The position numbers were made by a program, and so were the translations under genes. Below are positions 48,201 through 59,837 of a DNA stretch of 64,000 nucleotides, one piece after another. Source of the DNA: Ipomoea triloba. Taxonomy: Eukaryota > Streptophyta > Magnoliopsida > Solanales > Convolvulaceae. Numbering within the stretch: position 1 is the first letter of the stretch; the number at the start of each line of letters is the position of its first letter. The notes under the pieces were generated by a model. That model was not told the DNA's origin. It saw nothing but the letters and a program-made list of their open reading frames with translations, and made no database searches. The stretch is from NCBI RefSeq assembly GCF_003576645.1, contig NC_044924.1, forward strand, positions 25,509,757 to 25,573,756, read 5' to 3'.

Positions 48201-51200
48201 AAATATTTGGGTGTACTTGTTTTGTCCAGGATGTTCGTCCTCAGGTTGGGAAACTTGATCCGAAATCACTTAAGTGTATATTCCTGGGGTACTCACGTAC
48301 TCAAAAGGGATATAGATGTTATTCACCTGACTTAGGGCGGTATGTAGTGTCAACTGATGTTACTTTCTTTGAAAACATGGTGTTTTCTAGGGGTGTTGGG
48401 TCATATGAATGTGAGTCTAATCTAGAAAATGACTTCCTTACATACACGATTACCATACCAACCGAGTCTGTTTCTAGGCCCCTTGTCACACATGTTTATA
48501 CTCGACGGCCGAGAACTGAAGTGGCATCGCTCGAACCACAAGAGACTACTTCTTCCTCACCAGAATCTTCGTCAAATGATCAGAGTCTTCCCATTGCCCT
48601 TCGTAAAGGTAAACGTAGTTGTCAACACCCTATTTCCTCTTTTGTGTCTTATAATCATTTGCCAATGTCATCCCGCACATTTGTATCACGTTTAGATTCT
48701 GTGTCAGTTCCAAACACTTTGAGTCAAGCTATAGCTCATGATGGGTGGAGACATGCAATGGAGGAGGAGATGGCTGCTCTTGAGGAAAATCAGACTTGGG
48801 ATTTGGTACCCCTCCCAGCTGGTAAGACTGCAATTGGTTGCAAGTGGGTTTATGTTGTGAAAATGAACCCTGATGGGTCGGTGGCTAGACTTAAAGCACG
48901 TCTAGTAGCAAAGGGGTATGCACAGACGTATGGTGTTGATTATACAGAAACTTTCTCTCCTGTAGCTAAGCTAGCTTCTATTCGCATCTTTATTTCCTTA
49001 GCTGCCTCTAATCATTGGCCCCTGTATCAGTTAGATGTCAAAAATGCCTTTTTGCATGGTGATTTGGTTGAGGAAGTTTACATGGAGCAACCTCCTGGGT
49101 TTGTTGCTCAGGGGGAGTCTGGGAAGGTTTGTAAATTGAAGAAATCTCTATATGGCTTGAAACAATCTCCACGAGCTTGGTTTGGGAGGTTTAGTAATGT
49201 GATTTCTGAGTTTGGCATGCAAAGGAGTATGTGTGATCACACTGTTTTTTTTAAGCATACTAATGTTGGGTGCATTCTCTTGGTTATTTATGTTGATGAT
49301 ATAGTGATCACAGGTAGTGATGCAGGAGGAATTGAAGCTCTTAAATCTTTCCTCAAGGAAAAGTTTCACACGAAAGATTTGGGAGTGTTGAAGTATTTTC
49401 TAGGGATTGAAGTTGCTCGTTCTCGAAAAGGAATATTTCTGTCCCAAAGGAAGTATGTGCTGGATTTGCTTAAAGATACTGGATTGATAGGATCAAAACC
49501 ATGTGAGACACCTATGGAACAAGGTGTTAGACTTGCAGATGGTGAGGGAGAAACCCTTGATTCTCCTGAGAGATATAGAAGGTTGGTGGGGAAATTGAAC
49601 TATCTCACCATTACGCGCCCAGATATTGCTTTTCCAGTAAGTGTGGTAAGTCAATTCATGCAAGCACCAACCCAAACTCATTGGGAGGCAGCAGTTCGAA
49701 TTGTAAAATATCTCAAGAATGCGCCCGGGAAAGGTATTCTATATGCTGATCATGGACACAAGAGTGTTGAGGCTTTTTCTGATGCAGATTGGGCAGGTTC
49801 TTTGAATGACAGGAGATCAACGACATGATATTGTGTGTTTGTAGGAGGTAATTTGGTCTCCTGGAAGAGCAAGAAACAAACTGTTGTGGCTCGGTCCAGT
49901 GCAGAATCTGAATATAGGGTGATGGCTCACGTGACATGTGAGATAATTTGGGTACACAATATTTTGAAGGAGATTGGTGTGGAGGTAATCAAACCCATAC
50001 GTCTATGGTGTGATAACCAAGTAGCTATACACATTTCAAATAATCCGGTGTTTCATGAACGGACCAAACATATTGAGGTGGATTGTCATTTTGTGCGTGA
50101 AAAAGTTCAACAAGGATTACTTTCTATGGCTCATGTTCGTAGTGGCGATCAACTAGCTGATTTGTTCACCAAAGGACTCAACAGGGACAGGATTGAATAT
50201 ATATGTAACAAGCTGGGCATGATTGATATCTATGCTCCAGCTTGAGGGGGAGTGTTGAGACATAATGGAGCATTATCTGGAGCATTATCAGCAGTGGAGC
50301 ATTATAATATTAGCTAGATAATGTAGTATTAGCTGTGTAGTGGAGTAGTGGAGTATTATTAGGAATAATGGGCAGATTTTCAGGCCCCTTGTCTGATTTC
50401 TCCTTAGTATATATATGTGTACCAATGTATGTATGAACACACACTGAAATGAAGGAAACAAGAGAGTTTCAGCTACTGTATTTAGTTTATTAACAGGCTC
50501 TAACTGTTTTTATCTAATTAAATGTAGTCAATTTGCTAGACTTATTTGACTACTTGTATAGTATTTCTCAGTGAGGTTGTTAAGGACTTAATTGAAAATT
50601 GCAATTACGTCAAACCTTTGGCATTGCAATTGCATGCCCACTTAATTTTTTTTGATTGAAGGGTTGTAACCTTTGGCATTGCAATTGCATGCCCACTTTA
50701 TAGTCATCATGTTTTTGGTCTTCTGTTATTTTTCAGGTGCCTTGCTTCCTCTTGTGGCTTACAACTATAAGGAGAATGTCACTTGATCATCATGATGGGT
50801 TTGATTGGGTGAGGCACTTATGTTTGATACATTTCTAAAGTAGATCTATTAAATAGGATTGTTGTTTATATTCAATTGCTTTTTGCTTGTTGCATTCTAT
50901 ATTCTTAATTGTTCCATCTTTATTGTAGAAGCTATATTTTATGTGGTGAAGTTTTCTTGGAACTTTACATGCTACCCTTTGAGCAACAGATTTGTATTCA
51001 GCCAAAGCCGATTATAGCTAATAATTTTTGGCATTCTTCCCTTCTAAGAGAAGGTATTATTTATAGTCTATAAAAAAAAGTTAAAAAGGCAATTACTTGA
51101 TCAAGGATAATCAATTAGTGTTTAATACCTTGATTTTAGCTCCCCAAAATTATGTGATTTGGATTCTTGGATTATTTCCCTATCATTGCCCGTTGCCGCC

Positions 51201-54200
51201 CCTAGAATATTAGCCTTGTCCACAAGGCTAGAGGAAGTTTTCAGTTGCCTCTAGTGCCTCCAACTTTGTCCTCATCTTCTGCCGCACTTTCCTTAAAGAC
51301 TTGTTTGGATACTTGTGCATCAGGTTATGCAATTGTTTACATCTCAAGCAAAGACCTTTAGCGTGCAAGTGTAGATACTCCTAGTGTGAGTACTGGTGGC
51401 TTAACTGTAGATTAGTGGGTGGTTGTTTGAGGTTGAAAAGTTGTGGCACTTTTACCCATATCGTGAAACTTGTAGTGGGTAGCTTCTTGTTTGGGGTGGG
51501 AGATCATGATGTTGGTGGGATTAAAGCTATCCACATGTGCTTGGCTTACAAGCCTAGGGGTCCAACAAATTCCTATCCTAGGATATCTTCTAAATGCTCC
51601 ATCAACCATTGTAGTACACACTCCAATTCCTAAGTTGTGGTCCACTTTCTAAATGCTCCATCAGCCATTGTTATGTACACAATCCAATTCTCTTTCTATT
51701 GCTCAAGCGACTTTCATGACTAATCACAAATCCAACACGTTATTCCAACGGAGACACACATGAATTTCTTCGTTTAGCAAATGAGGTATAGTCCCAATTG
51801 AATATGCAGTGCTAGGTCAAGAATTTGTGTTGCTTGTGCTTGAAACTCATTTGTAAAATCATCCACTAATCTCACTTAATCAAGGGTTGCTATTATAGAA
51901 GGCGCTAAGTGCTATTATAGAAGGCGCTAAGTGCTCATTGGGTGACATATGGGTGCTCTATGTCTTAGAGCGCATAGGACAAGCAAAAAATAATTTTATT
52001 TTTGCCTTATATATTTGGCTTTAATTGAGTGAGACTCAACTCTAATCCCTAAACCTATGGTCTCCTAGTCTCCACTGTCATCTCCCTTGTGTCTTTGGTC
52101 TTTGCTATCAAAAATGAAAAGATGAAAAGCCAAAAGTGATTAGCTTAGTTTGGTGATCTTTGATAGCAACCGGCAAACAGCAAAGGAGAAGCGTGAACAG
52201 GCTAAAGCTAGTGGCAACTGGTGGCTCCGATCTCCTAGGCGATGAAGGACAACTGAAGAGCTTGGGTCTTTCGTCGTTGTGAGCTTGCGGCGGTCAACTG
52301 ACTCTGAGGAACTGCGGTGGTCGTTGAAGGCTGTGATTTGAAGGTTTTTCACATTTTTTTGACTTGTTTGATTTTTGACTCGGTGGAACTACCTTGATCT
52401 TCGTTTTTTGGCTACTCCCCGATTTAGGGTTGTTTCGCTCAAAACTACATCGTCTTGAGCAAAACAACCCTAAATTTATTAAAAATAAATAAATTAAAAG
52501 GTCGAGTGGGAGAAAAGACAATATAGGAGATACAAATTGTACTGCTTAGCAAGAATATATCCTGCTAGGCTGCCCTCAGCTAAAGCTGATTACTACTAAT
52601 AATTTTCTGCATATTCCTTTCTAAGAGGTGTTATTTATGGTCTATAAAAATATAAATCAGAGATAATTACTTAATCAAGGTATTAATTCCTTGATTTTAG
52701 CTTCCTAAAATCATCTAATTTGCATCCTTAATCAGTTTCCTATTAGATTACTCCTGTAGTTTTCCAGAATTCTGAAGCTTTCTATTTCAAACTGATATTG
52801 AAGAATCTTGGTTCTTGGATCTAACAGAAAATACTTGTTATAGAGAAGTCCTTCTAGATCTATTGGAATGGAAGGACCTACCCTGATTAGAATTTTGACA
52901 CCCTATCAGATTCTGTCAGAACTCTAGTTTGCTTGTAATTTTGTGAAAGGGAAACTCTAGTTTGCTTGTAATTTTAAGGGATTGTAGCTTGCCAAACTTG
53001 AAAAACCACAAATGAAAGGCATGAGATAATTTGGCCAAGCATTTATGTACATTTAAGTTTTAGCTTTCTTCCACAAATACATTACTTGAAGTTGGAGCTT
53101 CCAAATTGCTTTGTGGCGGCCTCCTAACAATTGGCAAAGTGACAACTGTATGTTCGCCTGGGTAGGATTGGTACTTGGTCTTTTTCCAAGATTATGGACT
53201 AATGTTTTGATATGAGATTACGAGAGTTGATTTTTAGGTTACTTTTGGTTCGATGTTCTCGAGTGCTCTTTATTTTGGTTTAGGATATTAGCTGACATTT
53301 TGAGCTTTTGGTTTGGTAATGATTTTTTGTTTTAAATAAATTTATTGTTTAATTTAATAAATTTTCACATATTTATGTGTACAGGGAGGAACACTATGGT
53401 TTCAGAATTTGACAGAAGTCCCAAATGGTACCTTAGGCCCCATATTTCCCTTATTGATTGCTGGCCTGCATTTTGTTAATGTTCAGGTATTTCTTTTTAG
53501 CAGCTTATCCTACTCAATGTCCAAAACAATATTTTAGAAACTGATTCTAGGATGTGATGGGTAGATAAGTATTTCATCCCAAAACTATTGTCCTCTTTGA
53601 CTGATTACACAAACTTAGGAGAGTATATTTAATGTATTCTTTACATATTATATTTTCATTTTTGCCCATAATAATAATTAATAAATGCCTGTAAATTTGT
53701 TTTCCTATTGTTCTCATAAAGGTAGGGTTATTTGGGCAATGAAGTTTTAAATATTGTTTATTTATCAAACTGGACTATTTTTTGCGTCATCCCAATGTAG
53801 TAATGATGAGAATTTTTTAGGGATAGAGGGATGAGATTTATTTTTTGAATAACCTTTTCCTAGGAGTATAGTGGGGGTTAGATACATTTTCAAAGTTGAA
53901 ATAACCTAGGAAAGTTATTATAAAATGGGTGTGCTAGATGTAATATATATATATATATATATATAGGGTGATGTTCCTATGAGAACCAATCTAATCTGGT
54001 GCATTAAAAAATAGATCTATGGATGAGATTAATTGGGAGAATTAAAAACGTGCGTGTGCATATGGAGCATTATTTTGTGTGCATATTAAGCATGTGTTGT
54101 GTGCAACATAGGGACATGCTTAATATGTACACATCATAATGCTCCATATGAAATGCGCGTTTTTAATTCCTCTAATTAATCTCATCCATAGATCTATCTT

Positions 54201-57200
54201 TTAATGCACCAGATTAGATTGGTTCTCATGGACTCATGGAGAGGTTTGTTCTCGTGTGATCTCTAATACACACACACACACACATGCACACTCATTTGAG
54301 AATTAGAGCCAAGTAGAAAAGTGAGAACTAGGGGTGTAATTGAGTTGACCCGAGCCCGAATAGTCAAAACTTGAAACTCAGCTCAATATGAAAAATCGGA
54401 GCTCAAACTTGGCTCGAGCTTGACTAAGCTTTAATTTTTTGTGGTTGAGCACGATTGGACTCGAGTTCGAGCTATCTGAGCTTTTAGCTCGAATATGCTA
54501 ACTAAAGTTTTTATTTTTATTTTTCTATTTTCTAATATAATAATAACAATAACAACAAACTGGCTATTACATTTTTATTATAGCCATTTTATAACATAGT
54601 CATATACACATAGATATACATATAAATTAGTTAAATTTGTAATATTATATTTATAATAGGTACGTAGTATAAAATATATAGAAAATAAAAAAGCTCAATT
54701 AGTCATGTGAGTTGCTTGAGCCGAGTATTAACTATTAAGGAGCTCAAATTTATCTTGACTTGCTACTTGAACTACTTGAGTTCAAGCTCGTTCGACAGTA
54801 ACCGGATCGAAATATTTATCGAATAAAGCTCGAGTAGCTTGTTTCATTTACACCCCTACCGAGAACTCATCTTAGTCATTGATATGGGAAAATCAACGGC
54901 TTTCAAGCAAGTGAAAACATGCGGTGTCAATTTGGTTATTATTACAAACTTTGAGTGCACTGAGCAAAACTCAAAAATGCACTGTAAAAGTGCAACTGTT
55001 TAAGTGTACTTTTGCATATAATTGAGTGCGCTTTGTAGTTCCGCTTGGTGCACTTTTAGAGCCGTAGTTTGAGTGCACTTTTATGTATCAGTGGATGCAC
55101 TTTGTAGTGTTCTGCAGTGCATGTTTGCACTTGAGCACCAGTTTTTATTTGGTCTGTCTCCTGTATATATATATGTGTGTGTGTTTGTGTCTGTGTGTGT
55201 GTATATATATATATGTATGTATGTAATATTGCTTGTTTGCTTGTTTTGGTTTATCTGCTAATTCAGTCAACATTTCTTCAGGTTTCCTTTCAGAAGATGT
55301 TCACTAGGACGGAGGGCACTTTTGCTTCATTAGCCAAGGTCAGCATACAAAATTGTTTGTTTATATGCATGCATAATGCATCCTCTAGCTACACATGCAA
55401 GTTGTGCAACTCTAGTGATATTTTTTTGAATGGTGGGGAGGGGAGGTGGTATCCTTAGCTCTAGTGATTTTATTCCAGTATAATGATCAATAAGTCAATA
55501 ACAATCTACTACATTTCAGTTATTTACTTATTTATGTAAATTTTAAATGTTACCCAAGAAAACTGTACACAAATTCAATTCTAGAGATTTCACTATGCAT
55601 AGAAAACTCAAGATATATCTATCATTCTTTATTATGACAATGATTTGATGACATGCTGACAAATGACTACTTTGACACAGTACTACAAGCTATATCTGGA
55701 AATTTTGACCCTACCAATATTGTTCATTTCATTCAATTTGCCCCAGGTATCTAAACAGTCTCTCATCTCTAATTGTCTACACTTCTCTTTTTTTAGTAGC
55801 AATATGTTTTTCTCAAACCTAAGAAGCTCCCACATAATGCAAATGGTTGATAATGAAAATGATTGAAGGCTTTAATAATTCAATCAGTACTAAATTTGTT
55901 CAGCAAGATTAGAGAGTTTGATCTCCTTGTTAGAGGTGACAATGGCCATCTCTTCTTTGCTGGCCCTTGTCAATCTTTTCCTCAAACTGTCACATGGTCA
56001 TGTTTCACTCTAGGTAGAATCAATCAAGGAATCACCTTTCCACTGCACTAGGTACTTTATTCTATGACTTTTCTTCCATTTGCCCTTAATTTGATAGTCT
56101 AAAATTTTCTCCACGACCTTCTCAAACTGTTTCCGCACCACGAGAAGAGCTTGCTTCACTTGCTATATTCAACTAATTCAAGTATTCAACTCATTTTGGT
56201 TGAAAATTTTGAGAAAATTGACATGGAAAGTAAGATGAACTTTAACCACTTAGGTTGCTTCTATCAATATGTCACTTGCCTACCTTACTCACAACCTCAA
56301 ACAGACCATTATATCTCAAAACTAGGCCTTGGTGCATAGTCTTGCTAAACTTTCTTCCAAATAGAAGGATTCAACTTCAATCTCCCAATTCCCAAGGTCT
56401 CCTACTTTGGACTATGCATCATGTCTCCCCTGATTTGTTTACTTCATCTCCTATTGTGCTACAAGACTATTTCTTGCCTTAGAAAATAGAAATTAACTGA
56501 TTATGTAATCAATACTTGATGCTCCTTCCTTATTTTACATAATGGTAATAGATTATAAATAGGGACCATCTCTTAGAAGAGAGGACATCTAGTGGAATTG
56601 GAACAATTAGCTCTAAGTAGCTATGGGCAAGAATTTATTCTTGCTGGTGGGATATTCTTTGAATTCCCTTTCTTCCGTTTGTGTTTTACTTTATAATATC
56701 AAAATCTTCCAAATTTCTTGGTTCAAATCCATCATGTCTCTTTACTCCTTTCACAACTTCAGATATTGAGGGTTATTTATGGATTGTCTTGAATATTATA
56801 AACCATATAGGTCTGTACTCTAGGGTCATGGCACCAATGCATTCTTCCGTAGCCTTTCAGCTGAATGCATCAACCATTGCATTGTGCTAACCAGGCTGGT
56901 GAACTCACTATAAATTCAATCAAAAGAAGTTGGATGCTTCTAGACAAGAAGTGAGTGGGTGTTTCTAGTGGTCTAATTATAGTTTTAGAAAAGAAGTGTT
57001 AAAAATCGTTGACTATCATACCAAGAAGTGAGGCAAAAGAAGAATTGGAGAGTCCCAGAGTGGAGTAGACCTTGTGCAATGGAAAAGGATTCTTTGGCAC
57101 ATGCTACTTGGGAACATGATGTTACCTTGTTGCAGTTGTGGGGCATTGGTCTAGCTTGTGTGGGTGCAAGTGTTGGCACGTTCCCTAATGCCTATACTTA

Positions 57201-59801
57201 CATAAGCAATTACAACCCAACTCCCAGGGAAACAAGTGACTAAGCATAATTATGCCACCGAAAAATCCAAACCTGTCAACCTTTGGAATTGCCTCAGTCA
57301 AGGTTGAAGTCAAGTTTATCCCTCATAATCATCCATAATTGCTTGAGCATGGCATGCACATCTTACAATTGCTTGGCCGAAGATAAACTTCGTCAACCAA
57401 CCATTCAACCTCCTAGGTAGTAGGTACCACCACCGCATGTCTTGAAACAATCATGTTATGTGCTTCGCATGCTCAACACTACCTCATCATTGCATGTATT
57501 ACTCAACTCGCACCATCTTGGTTAGTCACTCGACTACTTGAGCCATGCTTGTTACCTTGTGCCAAAGTTTCTCCCAACACTTAGTACCAACACCTTAGCA
57601 TAGGGAATGTGCAACACCTTTTTATAAGGTAACCCCTAGCCTTGTGTGGTTGGTAGTTGAAAGGTAAAGAGCTCTGTTCCTTGTGTATTATTATTGTGGA
57701 TGGATATTCAAAGGTTAGCTAAACTCTTGAAAGCTTCGAGTCCATGCATTAGAAAACTATTGATACCTTCTTGTTAGAACCTCATCCCAAACACTTAACC
57801 AAGTGAAATGGTTAATGCTGACTACCTTGTGAGTTGAAGGTAGGCTGCACTGTCCATTTTTGTGAACCTAGCAAGGCATGTTGGAGTGTTCACAATGCAA
57901 GCATGAGTGATGGCTGCTGTGGTCATTGGGCCTGTTGATCGTCAATGAGCTTCTTGTTGGGATCATTGACAATTGACATGGCTCCCATTGACACCACATC
58001 TAAGCTAAGGGGTTAATGGTTTTTGCTATGAGACTCTATGGGAAAGGGGAACTACATAATATTGTAATAATTCTGCCAAAAACTTGGGAGGCATGCTGGT
58101 ACCCTATACTCTGGGTCCATCACCTATGTATGCTCAATTGAACTAGATCACTCAACCTATGGTGCCTGTCTGTGCTCTTAGCAACAAAAGGAAGGAATAA
58201 GATCATGCTGTGTGGTATGGGGTGCTCAGCTACAAGGAGAGCACTTGCTTGGTGTGTACTTGGGCTTCCCTTGATCCATTCTTTTAGGGATAACAAAGGA
58301 ACTGGTCTGGTCAATCTGAAGCCAGCTGTGTACATAACAGGAATAGGGCTCTCTAAGGCTGCTAGTATCATATTCCTATTAGAAATAGCTTTCCATTATA
58401 AATACCTGATCCGTCAATGTAAGATGGGGCATTCTTACTATAGTGTTACTTTGGAATTTTTAGATGTTTGAGTAAACTGGTGACTAGTGTACTTGTTTAA
58501 TAGCTGGGGCTAAAACTCATTTATGTTTGTTATTTTGAAATATGTTTAGTAAACAAACTGAGTGTGCAGAGATGGGCTTGTGAACATGCTTGTTTTTCTT
58601 TACTTAGAAATTTATTTCAATCCGTCTTCAAAAAATTGAATTCTTTACATTCACTTACAGTTTGTTGTATAGAGAAATACATGGAAACTGGCTCCTTTTC
58701 CTAGATGGTGTTGCAATTCTAGTGATCTGGATACATTTGTTCACTGGATAAATGTATTGTAGTATCAACTTCTAGTTTGCTTGGATAGTTGATATTTATA
58801 GTGAATGTAGAATCAACATCTAATGTGTGTGGATTGAAGTAACAGTAAAATAACAACATTCAAGATTCCAAGACATTCTTTTACAAATGGCGTAGACGCA
58901 TTTGAATCCTCTGTAATGTTTGCCAGTTGGCTTTAATGAAGGCTTATATTTGCCTATTATATAATGAGACAACATCTTCCCATGAGACTGTGAGACAACG
59001 TGAATGCAGTCTACTTTACGAATGCACACACACTAAACTATGTGCACTCATGTAAGTCATGTTGGGCTAAGTGCACACTGTCTAGACTGTGTGCATTTGC
59101 GTAGTAAACTGTGCGTATTCACGTTGTGTCTCACAGTCTCACGGGAAGTTATGTTTTCTTTTTAATATTTACCCATTTTAAGTGTACTTACACTTGCTTT
59201 CTCATTGCAGGGGAGTTTAGTGTATTGGCTTTCCAATAGTTCATTAAGTCTCCTTCAGGTATCTCTAGATCATATGGAGAGAAGTGCTGCTTAAAAGTTC
59301 AAAAGAATTGGCAAAATGTTTTATTGCACTGCGATTTTTTCCTCATCCGTATATTCATGGACTTGTTGATAATTTGATATGTTATATGCAAAATCCATAT
59401 CATGAAATTCAACAAAATTTTATGCTTTCTGTCAGCTTATCACTAACCTCCTTTATCTGGGCATGAAACTTGTGAAATTTCGAAACTTAGTTATAACTGA
59501 ACTTTTTTTTTTTTTAATAATTATTTTTATAAATCTTTTCACTTAGTTATAACTGAACAAAATTACGAAACTTAGTTATAACTGAACTTTTTTTTTTTTT
59601 TGCAATGTTGACATTTTTCGCTTCTATGCTATACGCGTCTCGAGTAGTAAAGATGCCTTTTGTCATTTACTAAAGACGCAAATAACTCATTTTTATTACT
59701 GAAATGGTCCCTCGACTATTGCGAAACTTAGTTATAACTTATCACTAACCTTCTTTATCTGGGCATGAAACTTGTGAAATTACGAAACTTAGTTATAACT
59801 G

Positions 59802-59837
<36 letters not shown>

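Noticed and set aside
57028..58471. Short plus-strand frames in OXA2 intron 7 as a nested gene
   Set aside because: They are 70-100 codons, isolated, without recognisable domains, and lie in repeat-like sequence.
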